Origin: JAGQIB01 sp041393395
Lineage (GTDB): Bacteria > ARS69
NCBI GenBank assembly: GCA_041393395.1
Contig: JAWKKG010000003.1
Span: forward strand, 248,001-312,000
Reading direction: 5' to 3'
Length of the DNA stretch: 64,000 nucleotides
The position numbers were made by a program, and so were the translations under genes. The notes below the pieces were generated by a model. It was not told the DNA's origin and did not search any database. It saw nothing but the letters and a program-made list of their open reading frames with translations. Of this stretch, positions 50,430 to 58,764 are shown piece after piece. The first letter of the stretch is position 1; every line of letters starts with the position of its first letter.

Positions 50430-51844
50430 GAACGGCGATGCGGATCTTGCTGGCTTGTTTGTTCGTGACCGTGGCGGCGCCGATCGCCCGCGCCGAGTTC
50501 GACCACGAGTTCCACCTCGACTTCTTTCCGGAGTGCGAGGCCTGTCATCGCGGGGTGGAGCAGGCGGGCACGGCGATGTTCCCGTCGCCCGATCAGTGCC
50601 GTGCCTGCCACGATGGCGACACGGCCGACGAGATCGACTGGGCGGGACGGCAGCCCTCCCGCACGAACCTGAAGTTCACGCACCCGCAGCACCAGGAGGA
50701 CTCCGGCGACGCGGCGACGTGCACCGACTGCCACGGCCCGGTGAGCGGCAAGGGCTCCACGAACTTCCGGCCGGCGGCGTCGCGGTGCGCGGACTGTCAC
50801 GACGTGGAGGAGCACTTCGACTCGGCGGAGGCGGATTGCGCGATGTGTCACCTGCCGCTGTGGAAGGCGACGTCGCTCACGCGGGAAGACGTCGCGGCGT
50901 TCGACCCGCCGGCCACGCACGCGGAAGACGGCTTCGCGCAGGGCGGACACGGCGCCTGGATGCGTGAGGCGGCAGGCGGCGAGATGCCGGGCGCGAAGGA
51001 GTCCGCGAGCTGTGCGGTGTGTCACGCGAAGGAGTTCTGCTCGCAGTGCCACGTGAACGGACCGGAGACGCCCGCGATCGCGGCGCTCGGCTCCGACCCG
51101 CGCTCGCTCGTGAACCAGACGTGGCTCGCGGTTCCGTCGAGTCACCAGGCCGATCGCTTCCTCGAAGCACACGGCCATGATGGCTTCTCCACGAACCAGT
51201 GCGCCACGTGCCACACGCGCGAGAGCTGCTGGGTCTGCCACGCGGCCACACCGGCCGTGGCGAACGGGCTGTTCGGCGCGTCACCCGATCGCGGCGTCGG
51301 CGCGCAGCCCACGCGGCACAAGCCGGACTCGCACGTTCCGGGGTTCGGCACGTCGCACGGACCACTCGCGACGGCCGCGCCGCAGAACTGCGCGGCGTGC
51401 CACGATCGCTCCGAGTGTCTGGACTGCCATCGCCCGGAGGGATCGAGCGCGTCGCCGGGGTTCCACCCGGCAGGGTTCCTCGCGCGGCATCCCGTGGAGG
51501 CGTACGCGCGGGAGACGTCGTGCGCGGAGTGCCACCACCCGCGGGAGTTCTGCGCGAGCTGCCACGAGCAGTCCGGTCTGACGCGGCAGAGGGATTCGCT
51601 GCTCGGCGCCGGGTTCCACGACGGCCAGCGCACGTTCCTGTTCGGGCACGGCGACGCGGCGCGACGTCACCTGGAATCGTGCGTGTCCTGCCACGCGGAG
51701 TCGGACTGCCTCACCTGCCACTCCGCGCGCCAGGGTCGCGGCTTCAACCCGCACGGCCCGGGCTTCGACGCGGCGCGACTCGCCGAGAAGGCGCCGCAGA
51801 TGTGCACCGTGTGTCACGGGCTCGCGATTCCCGGGAGGCAATAG
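50426..51844 (+). CDS. 16-heme periplasmic c-type cytochrome
   Basis: A 472-residue cytochrome with Sec signal (1-23, ARA-EF) and no lipobox at the cleavage site. I count 16 CxxCH motifs (first CEACH, last CTVCH). Some occur as close pairs (CAVCHAKEFCSQCH, CATCHTRESCWVCH, CAACHDRSECLDCH), a repeat pattern that suggests internal duplication. The ATG overlaps the barrel stop. By position it corresponds to the periplasmic MtrA/OmaB-type partner inserted in the barrel. It is the last gene of the conduit operon. Confidence 0.88.
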   Translation: MRTAMRILLACLFVTVAAPIARAEFDHEFHLDFFPECEACHRGVEQAGTAMFPSPDQCRACHDGDTADEIDWAGRQPSRTNLKFTHPQHQEDSGDAATCTDCHGPVSGKGSTNFRPAASRCADCHDVEEHFDSAEADCAMCHLPLWKATSLTREDVAAFDPPATHAEDGFAQGGHGAWMREAAGGEMPGAKESASCAVCHAKEFCSQCHVNGPETPAIAALGSDPRSLVNQTWLAVPSSHQADRFLEAHGHDGFSTNQCATCHTRESCWVCHAATPAVANGLFGASPDRGVGAQPTRHKPDSHVPGFGTSHGPLATAAPQNCAACHDRSECLDCHRPEGSSASPGFHPAGFLARHPVEAYARETSCAECHHPREFCASCHEQSGLTRQRDSLLGAGFHDGQRTFLFGHGDAARRHLESCVSCHAESDCLTCHSARQGRGFNPHGPGFDAARLAEKAPQMCTVCHGLAIPGRQ

Positions 51845-52001
51845 GGGACCAGATAGTCCGATTTCGTACGTTTTACCCTCGCGTTACGGCGAGCAGGACC
51901 GGATCTCGGTTCGGGGGCCGTTTCCGGCGTTCCGGTCCTGTTCGTCGGGCGTGGAAGGAGTATCCTGGCGTCCCGGTTCTCGGTTCTTCCCCGGAGACGT
52001 C

Positions 52002-53582
52002 ATGCGCCCCTCGCTCCGCACGCTCGCCGCCGTGGTCGCGATCCTCGGCCTGTCCGGTCCCTCGTCCGCGGCCGACGCCGATCTCGCGACCCGGGATCCC
52101 GGCGAGGCCTACCGCGCCACCCTGGAATCGCTCGGCGGGGAGCCGATCGCCCTGCCGGCGGCTCTCGCCCGGGCGTTCGACACCTCCCCCGCGCTCGGTG
52201 CCGCCCGGGCGCAGCTCGCGGCGGCCGAGGGAGCGGCCCGTCGGGAACGCGGTGCCTTCGATCCCACGCTCTTCGCGGAGGCGCACGTGGCCGAGGCGGA
52301 CACGCCGGCCTCGTCGCCGTTCGCCGGAGCCGACGTGCTGGCGACCCGGGAGGAGGGCGGCTCGGCCGGCGCCCGGATGACGCTGCCGATCGGCACCGAG
52401 ATCGAGGCGCGCCTCGAATCGTCGCGGCTCACCACGAACTCGGAGTTCGCCGCGTACTCGCCCGAGTACTCCGCGAACGGCACCGTCACGTTGCGGCAGC
52501 CGCTGCTCCAGGGATTCGGTATCGGGACCCGCGGACCGCTGTCGCGCTCCGAGAACGCGGTCGCGGCGGCGCGCGCGCAGTTCGAGGACGCGCGCCTCGC
52601 GCTCGAGGTCGACGTCACGGCGGCGTACTGGGATCTGTACGCGGCGGAGCGGGATCTCGCCGTGCAGCGGTTGCTCGTGGAGCGCTCCGCGGTGTTCCTG
52701 AACGAGGCAACGCGCAAGGCGGAGGCCGGCCTCGTGGGCCCGAGCGAAGTCGCAACGGCGCGCGTGTTCTCCACCGAGCAGCGCCTCGCCGAGCTGGACC
52801 AGGAGGAGCGACTCGACGTCCTGTCGGATCGGCTCGGGGTCCTCATCGGACAGTCACCGGCCGACGCGCGCTGGCATCCGGTGTCGGATCCCGGGAGTCT
52901 CGAAGACGTCGATTCCGAGGACGCCCTCGTGGCCCGCGCGCTCGAGACGAACGAGGCACTGCGCGCGGCGCGCGCGAACCTCGACGCGCTGCGGGCCGAT
53001 GCGTCGGCGGCCCGGCGGAACCTGCTTCCCTCGCTCGACGTGATCGGCACCCTCGGCGGGAACGGTCTCGCCGGCACCGGCCGTGAGATCTCTTTCGGCG
53101 GCGACGTGACCGTGGTTCCCGATCGCGGCGATCGCGGCGAGTCCGTCGATCAGGTGCTGCAGCGCGATTATCCGACCTGGAGCGTGGGACTCGAACTCGA
53201 GCTTCCGCTGTTCCTGCGGGAAGGGCGCGGTGAGGCGGATCGCGCATCGGCCGAGGTGAAGCGCGCGGAGGATCAGGTCGCGGAGCTCGAGCGCGACATC
53301 CGCGCCGACGTGCGGGCGCGCGCCCGCGAAGCCCGCAACGGATCCGAGCGCCTCTCCCTCGCGCGCGAGGGACTGGATGCCTCGCTGGAGCAGGTCCGCA
53401 TCGGACAGATCGAGTACGCGAACGGAAGGACGACGGCGTTCGAGCTCGTGCGCCTCGCGGCCGACCTCGCTTCGGCCCAGGAGCGCCACTCGTCGGCGCT
53501 CGTCCGGACCGCCAAGGCGGCGGCCGAACTCCGGCGGCTCGCCCCGCCCCCGACGGCTTCGACGCAAGGAGAACGCGAATGA
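52002..53582 (+). CDS. TolC-family outer membrane efflux protein
   Basis: A 526-residue protein with signal peptide (1-23). Two OEP repeats are visible, each with long Ala/Glu/Arg-rich helices (ARAQLAAAEGAARRERGAFD; ENAVAAARAQFEDARLALEV; ASAEVKRAEDQVAELERDIR) and beta segments (GTVTLRQPLLQGFGIGTRG; WSVGLELELPLFL). It forms the trimeric outer-membrane duct for the RND pump. GGAG lies just before the ATG. The stop overlaps the ATG of the adaptor gene. Confidence 0.9.
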   Translation: MRPSLRTLAAVVAILGLSGPSSAADADLATRDPGEAYRATLESLGGEPIALPAALARAFDTSPALGAARAQLAAAEGAARRERGAFDPTLFAEAHVAEADTPASSPFAGADVLATREEGGSAGARMTLPIGTEIEARLESSRLTTNSEFAAYSPEYSANGTVTLRQPLLQGFGIGTRGPLSRSENAVAAARAQFEDARLALEVDVTAAYWDLYAAERDLAVQRLLVERSAVFLNEATRKAEAGLVGPSEVATARVFSTEQRLAELDQEERLDVLSDRLGVLIGQSPADARWHPVSDPGSLEDVDSEDALVARALETNEALRAARANLDALRADASAARRNLLPSLDVIGTLGGNGLAGTGREISFGGDVTVVPDRGDRGESVDQVLQRDYPTWSVGLELELPLFLREGRGEADRASAEVKRAEDQVAELERDIRADVRARAREARNGSERLSLAREGLDASLEQVRIGQIEYANGRTTAFELVRLAADLASAQERHSSALVRTAKAAAELRRLAPPPTASTQGERE

Positions 53583-54796
53583 TCCGGAGGTTCCTTCCGC
53601 GCCGTCTGGTCGGCGTCGCGATCCCCGTGCTGGTCGTGGCCGCGCTCGCGGGCTGCGGCAAGAAGGAAGGCGGCCCGGGCGGTGCTCCCGGAGGTGGAGG
53701 CGGTGGATTCACGCCGCCGCCGACTCCCGTGGAGGTCGCGCAGGCCGAGGTCGGCCCGCTCTCCGATCGGTTCGAGACCGTCGGCTCGCTGGACGCGACG
53801 GAGCGCATCACCGTGGTGTCCGAGATCGACGGCGCGATCCAGAGTCTGCCGTTCCAGGAAGGCGCCGAGGTCGCGCGCGGAACGTTGCTCGCCAAGCTCG
53901 ACGATCGCGAACGTCGCGCGGATCTCGCCCGCGCCGAGGCCGTGCGCGATCAGCGGAAGACGGCGTGGGAGCGCGTGAAGCGCGTCGTGGAGCAGAACGC
54001 GGGCGCGCCGCAGGACCTGGACGACGCAGCCGCGGCCCTCGCGGTAGCCGAGGCCGACGTGGTCGTGGCGCGCACGCGACTGGACAAGACCCGCATCGTG
54101 GCGCCGTTCGACGGCATGGTCGGTCCGCGTGCCGTGAGCCCGGGCGCGTTCGCGCGGGCCGGTCAGGAGATCGCGGAGCTCGCGCGCGTGTCCGAGATCG
54201 AGGTGCACTTCTCGATGCCGGAGCGGTACGCCGGTCGGCTGCATCGGGGCGAGCGCGTAACGGTCTCCACCCCGGCGTTCCCGAACGAGAAGGTCGAGGG
54301 CACGGTGGAGGTCGTGGATCCGATCGTGGATCGCAACACCCGCAATCTCGGCGTGATCGCGAGGGTCCCGAACTCGCAGCGTCATCTGCGCCCCGGAATG
54401 TCCGCGAACGTGGCGGTGGATCTCTCCACGCGCGAGGCGGCGATCACGGTCCCCGCGGAGGCGGTGTTCGCGCAGGGCGACCAGTTCCTCGTGTATGTGG
54501 TGCAGGACGACGGCACGGTGATGACGCAGCCGCTGCAGCTCGGCGTGCGCCTCGCGGACAAGGTGGAAGTGCGCGAGGGGCTGGCGGCCGGCGCCACCGT
54601 GGTCCGGGCGGGGCACCAGAAGCTCTACCCGGGAGCCAAGGTCATGCCGATCACGAGCCAGCCGGGTGGCGCTCCGGGCGCCGGGGGACCCGGTGCGGGT
54701 GGCCCCGGCGGTGAAGCGGGCGGAGACGCCGGCGGGCCGGCGGCGGGGACCGACGGTGGCGACGCCCCGGCGACCCCGGAAGGCGGCTCCGCATGA
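53579..54796 (+). CDS. RND efflux periplasmic adaptor lipoprotein (MFP/HlyD family)
   Basis: A 405-residue lipoprotein (lipobox ALAGC). A barrel-sandwich hybrid is formed by VSEIDGAIQSLPFQEGAEV and then KTRIVAPFDGMVGPRAVSPG, with an alpha hairpin between them. The beta-barrel (EIEVHFSMPERYAGRLHRGE) and membrane-proximal domains follow, and the C-terminus is Gly/Ala/Pro-rich and low complexity. It links the RND pump to the TolC-like duct. Start and stop both overlap the neighbouring genes. Confidence 0.93.
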   Translation: MIRRFLPRRLVGVAIPVLVVAALAGCGKKEGGPGGAPGGGGGGFTPPPTPVEVAQAEVGPLSDRFETVGSLDATERITVVSEIDGAIQSLPFQEGAEVARGTLLAKLDDRERRADLARAEAVRDQRKTAWERVKRVVEQNAGAPQDLDDAAAALAVAEADVVVARTRLDKTRIVAPFDGMVGPRAVSPGAFARAGQEIAELARVSEIEVHFSMPERYAGRLHRGERVTVSTPAFPNEKVEGTVEVVDPIVDRNTRNLGVIARVPNSQRHLRPGMSANVAVDLSTREAAITVPAEAVFAQGDQFLVYVVQDDGTVMTQPLQLGVRLADKVEVREGLAAGATVVRAGHQKLYPGAKVMPITSQPGGAPGAGGPGAGGPGGEAGGDAGGPAAGTDGGDAPATPEGGSA

Positions 54797-57700
54797 AGCT
54801 CTCCGAAGTTTCGATCGAGCGGCCCGTCCTCGCGACGGTGATGAGTCTCGCGATCGTGCTGTTCGGCGTGCTCGCGTGGTCACGGTTGCCGATCCGCGAG
54901 TACCCGGACATCGATCCGCCGGTCGTGTCGATCACCACGTTCTACCGGGGGGCGAGCCCCTCCGTGATCGAGACCGAGATCACCGACGTGCTCGAGGAGC
55001 AGCTCGCCACGATCGAGGGCGTGAAGACGATCACGTCTTCCAGCCAGGAGCAGGGCTCGGTGGTCACGGTGGAGTTCGAGCTCAAGCGCGACGTGGACGA
55101 GGCCGCGAACGACGTGCGAGACCGTGTCTCCCGGATCCGCGGTTCGCTGCCGACCGAGGCCGACGACCCGATCGTGGCGAAGGTCGACACGAATGCACAG
55201 CCGATCTACTGGATCGCGCTCTCCAGCGACCGCCATAGCCCGCTCGAGCTCTCCGAACTCGCCGACCTCGTGCTCAAGGACCGACTGCAGCGCCTGCCCG
55301 GCGTGGCGAACGTCTTCATCGGCGCGGAACGTCGCTACGCGATGCGGGTCTGGATCGACCCGCAGGGTCTCGCCGCCTACGGTCTCACGACCAGCGACGT
55401 GGAACAGGCGATCCGCGCGGGAAACGCGGAGATCCCCGGCGGCCGGGTGGAGGGTGAGGAACGCGAGTTCTCGGTGCGGACGCGGGGTGACCTGACGACC
55501 CCGGAGGAGTTCGCCGCGATCGTCGTCTCCGAGCGCGGCGGCAACGTCGTGCGCCTCGGCGACGTGGCCGAGGTCGAGGTCGGCCCCGAGGACGACCGGA
55601 CCATCGCCCGCTACAACGGGCAGTCCGCGATCGGTCTCGGCGTGGTCAAGCAGAGCAAGGCGAGCACCGTGGAGGTCGCGAAGGAGGTGCGGAACCTCCT
55701 GCCGGAGCTGCAGAAGGAACTGAAGGAAGGCATGACGATCCAGACCGCGTACGACTCGTCGGTGTTCATCGACGATTCGATCCGGCAGGTCGTGGAGACG
55801 ATCTTCATCGCCATGCTGCTCGTGTTCCTGGTGGTGCTCGCGTTCCTCAAGAGCTTCCGGGCCACGCTCATTCCCGCGGTGGCGATGCCGATCTCGCTGA
55901 TCGGGTCGTTCGTGGCGATCTACTTCCTCGGGTTCACGATCAACATCCTGACACTGCTCGCGTTCGTGCTCGCGGTCGGCCTCGTGGTGGACGACGCGAT
56001 CGTGATGCTCGAGAACGTGTATCGCCATCTCGAGATGGGGAAAGATCGCCGGCGCGCGTCGTTCGACGGCGCGAAGGAGATCGGGTTCGCGATCCTCGCG
56101 ACATCGATCGCGCTCGTGGCCGTGTTCGTGCCCGTTGCGTTCCTCACGGGCAACGTCGGCCGGCTGTTCAACGAGTTCGCGATCGCGATCGCGTTCGCGG
56201 TGGCGGTCTCGTCGTTCGTGGCGCTGTCGCTCACGCCGATGCTGTGTTCCCGCATCCTGCGCCCTCTGCACGGCGGAAGCCAGTCGTGGGCGACGCGGAG
56301 CTTCGACGCGTTCTTCCTGTGGCTGGAGACGTCGTTCGAGAAGATGCTCCGCGTGATCGTCCGGGCGCCCGGCCTCGTGATGCTCGGGGTCGTGGTGCTC
56401 GTGGTCGGCGCGGTGTTCCTGTTCGGGCGCATTCCGCGCGAGCTCGTGCCCACCGAGGACCGCGGGATCGCGTTCGGCATCGTGATCGCGCCCGAGGGCT
56501 CCACACTGGAGTACACGGACCGGTACATGCGGCAGCTCGAGGGGGTGCTGCTGAATCAGCCCGAGCGTCAGGGGCTGTTCACGGCCACCGGCCTCGGCTT
56601 CGGCGGCCCCGGCCGGGTCACGAACGGATTCGTGTTCTTCCGCCTCAAGCCGCGGGACGAGCGCGAACGCTCCCAGCAGGAGATCGTGCAGGCGCTGTTC
56701 CCGCAGACGTTCTCGATCCCGGGCGTGCTCGCGTTCCTCGTGAATCCGCCGAGCCTCGGCGGGCGGTTCAGCTCGAGCCCGGTGGAGTACGTGCTGGAGG
56801 CCGACACGTACGACGAGCTCGGCGCCGCCGTCGGCGCGATGATGGCCAAGGCGAACCAGCTCGGCTACCTGATCAACCTGGATTCCGACCTGCGTCTGAA
56901 CAAGCCGCAGCTCGACATCCGCATCGACCGGGATCGCGCGGCCCGTCTCGGTGTCTCCGTCACGGAGATCGGATCCACCCTGGAGACGTTGCTCGGCGGT
57001 CGGGTGGTCACGAACTTCAAGCGCGGCTCCAAGCAGTACGACGTGATCGTGCAGGTCAAGCCGTCGCAGCGGGCGACGCCGGGCGTGATCCCGGAGGCGT
57101 TCGTGCGGGGAGATGGCGGCCTCGTGCAGCTCGCGAGCGTGGTGGCGGTGCAGGAGACGGTGGCGCCGAAGGAGCTGAACCACTACAACCGCGTGCGCTC
57201 CGCCACGATCACGGCGAACCTGGCGCCCGGCGTGGCGCTCGGCCAGGCGCTCGACGACCTCGACAACATCTGGAAGAACGATCTGCCGCCCGGCATCCGG
57301 CGCGAGTTCGGTGGCCAGTCGCGCGAGTTCAGGGACTCGAGCTCCAAGCTCTATCTGCTGTTCGTGCTCGCGGTCGTGTTCATCTTCCTCGTCCTCGCGG
57401 CGCAGTTCGAGAGCTTCATCCACCCGCTCACGATCCTGCTGTCCGTGCCGCTCGCCGTCGTCGGCGCGCTGCTCGCGCTGTTCGTGTTCCGGCAGACGCT
57501 GAACATCTACTCGCAGATCGGTCTGATCATGCTGATCGGACTCGTGACGAAGAACGCGATCCTGATCGTGGAGTTCGCGAATCAGCTCCGGGAACGGGGA
57601 CGCGAGACGCGCGAGGCGGTGATCGAGGCCGCTCGCATCCGCCTGCGCCCGATCCTGATGACGTCGTTCTCCACGGTGTTCGGCGTTCTCCCGATCGCGC

Positions 57701-57921
57701 TCGGCACGGGCGCCGGCGGCGAGGCGCGCATGCCGCTCGGCATCGCGGTGGTGGGGGGCATGCTGTTCTCCACGTTCCTCACGCTCGGCATCGTGCCCGT
57801 GATGTATCTCGTGCTGGCGCGCTTCACGAAGGCGCGGCGGGAACCGGGGGCTCACGCGCCGATTCCGGAGGCGGGAACGAGTACGGGGAGTACTGCGGTC
57901 GCGGGCGGGCCGGCGCTCTAG
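54793..57921 (+). CDS. RND multidrug efflux permease (HAE1 family)
   Basis: A 1042-residue AcrB-type proton antiporter with 12 helices and two large periplasmic loops. The proton-relay Asp pair is in VGLVVDDAIVMLENVYRHLE (helix 4), and a Lys is conserved in LVTKNAILIVEFANQLRERG (helix 10). SIERPVLATVMSLAIVLFG is the typical N-terminus. Substrates are probably hydrophobic or amphiphilic toxins; HAE1 members are the drug-type branch rather than the metal branch. Last gene of the tripartite operon. Confidence 0.95.
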   Translation: MKLSEVSIERPVLATVMSLAIVLFGVLAWSRLPIREYPDIDPPVVSITTFYRGASPSVIETEITDVLEEQLATIEGVKTITSSSQEQGSVVTVEFELKRDVDEAANDVRDRVSRIRGSLPTEADDPIVAKVDTNAQPIYWIALSSDRHSPLELSELADLVLKDRLQRLPGVANVFIGAERRYAMRVWIDPQGLAAYGLTTSDVEQAIRAGNAEIPGGRVEGEEREFSVRTRGDLTTPEEFAAIVVSERGGNVVRLGDVAEVEVGPEDDRTIARYNGQSAIGLGVVKQSKASTVEVAKEVRNLLPELQKELKEGMTIQTAYDSSVFIDDSIRQVVETIFIAMLLVFLVVLAFLKSFRATLIPAVAMPISLIGSFVAIYFLGFTINILTLLAFVLAVGLVVDDAIVMLENVYRHLEMGKDRRRASFDGAKEIGFAILATSIALVAVFVPVAFLTGNVGRLFNEFAIAIAFAVAVSSFVALSLTPMLCSRILRPLHGGSQSWATRSFDAFFLWLETSFEKMLRVIVRAPGLVMLGVVVLVVGAVFLFGRIPRELVPTEDRGIAFGIVIAPEGSTLEYTDRYMRQLEGVLLNQPERQGLFTATGLGFGGPGRVTNGFVFFRLKPRDERERSQQEIVQALFPQTFSIPGVLAFLVNPPSLGGRFSSSPVEYVLEADTYDELGAAVGAMMAKANQLGYLINLDSDLRLNKPQLDIRIDRDRAARLGVSVTEIGSTLETLLGGRVVTNFKRGSKQYDVIVQVKPSQRATPGVIPEAFVRGDGGLVQLASVVAVQETVAPKELNHYNRVRSATITANLAPGVALGQALDDLDNIWKNDLPPGIRREFGGQSREFRDSSSKLYLLFVLAVVFIFLVLAAQFESFIHPLTILLSVPLAVVGALLALFVFRQTLNIYSQIGLIMLIGLVTKNAILIVEFANQLRERGRETREAVIEAARIRLRPILMTSFSTVFGVLPIALGTGAGGEARMPLGIAVVGGMLFSTFLTLGIVPVMYLVLARFTKARREPGAHAPIPEAGTSTGSTAVAGGPAL

Positions 57922-57952
57922 CATCGCCGGCCCCGGTCTCGATGCGCCCGTC

Positions 57953-57980
57953 GTTTCGGGGCCCGGCCCGGCCCCGAAAC
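57953..57980. terminator. Perfect 11-bp hairpin between convergent genes
   Basis: GTTTCGGGGCC (57953-57963) with GGCCCCGAAAC (57970-57980), six-base loop. It lies between the RND permease stop and the LysE stop. T tracts are lacking on both strands, so termination efficiency is unclear. Confidence 0.5.
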
Positions 57981-57990
57981 GCCCCGTCGA

Positions 57991-58641
57991 CTACCTTCGC
58001 TCGATCGCGAGCCGCGCCCCGAGTCCTACGAGGACCGCCCCGGAGACTCGCGAGATGGCCCGTCGCACGCGCGGCCGGCTCATCCACACCCGTCCCCGCG
58101 CGGCTACGGCCGCCAGCGTTCCGAGCCAAACCGCCCCGAGGAGACTGTGGATGCACGCGAGGAGGACGGACTTGGCGAGTACGGGATCCCCCGGGGAGAT
58201 GAACTGCGGCAGGAACGCGAGATAGAACACGGACACCTTCGGGTTGAGCACGTTCGTCATCAGACCCTCGCGGAACGCGCTCGCGAGTGAGGCGCCCGCG
58301 CGGAGTGGACTCTCCGGGTCCGGCGCCGTCTCCTCGCCGCCTCCGCTCCGGAACGTCCGGATCCCGATCCAGATCAGGTAGGCGGCCCCCGCGAGCTTCA
58401 CGACCTGGAACGCGAGCGCGGAGCGCATCAGGATCACCGAGAGTCCCACCGCCGACAGGACGGCGTGGACGAGGCACCCGCTCAGGATGCCGGCGATCGT
58501 CATCCAGCCGTAGTTCCGCCCCCCGCGCACGGAGTTCTTGAGGACGAGAATCGTGTCGGCGCCGGGCGCGATGGTCAGGGCGGTGGCCACCCCGAGGAAG
58601 GCGATGATCTGCGGGTCGATTCCGTGGAGCAGAGAGACCAT
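57991..58641 (-). CDS. LysE/RhtB-family amino acid exporter
   Basis: A 216-residue membrane protein with about six helices. TALTIAPGADTILVLKNSVRGG and NPKVSVFYLAFLPQFI are LysE/RhtB signatures, the latter on helix 4. AAGGAG precedes the ATG. It exports homoserine/threonine-like or other small amino acids; the specific substrate cannot be read from the sequence. Confidence 0.9.
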   Translation of the reverse strand: MVSLLHGIDPQIIAFLGVATALTIAPGADTILVLKNSVRGGRNYGWMTIAGILSGCLVHAVLSAVGLSVILMRSALAFQVVKLAGAAYLIWIGIRTFRSGGGEETAPDPESPLRAGASLASAFREGLMTNVLNPKVSVFYLAFLPQFISPGDPVLAKSVLLACIHSLLGAVWLGTLAAVAARGRVWMSRPRVRRAISRVSGAVLVGLGARLAIERR

Positions 58642-58764
58642 GCGAGGACTCCTTCTCCGCCTCGATTCCTGTCGGGCGGCGAGTTCGGTCGCGACACGCT
58701 ACAGGACGCGGGGGCGGGTTTCCACGCCCGGATCCGGCTGCCGTCGCGCCACCGCCGGGTCGGG

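Noticed and set aside
54880..57924. Minus-strand open frame of about 1000 codons opposite the RND permease
   Set aside because: His/Arg/Glu-rich nonsense; the plus strand encodes a full-length RND pump.
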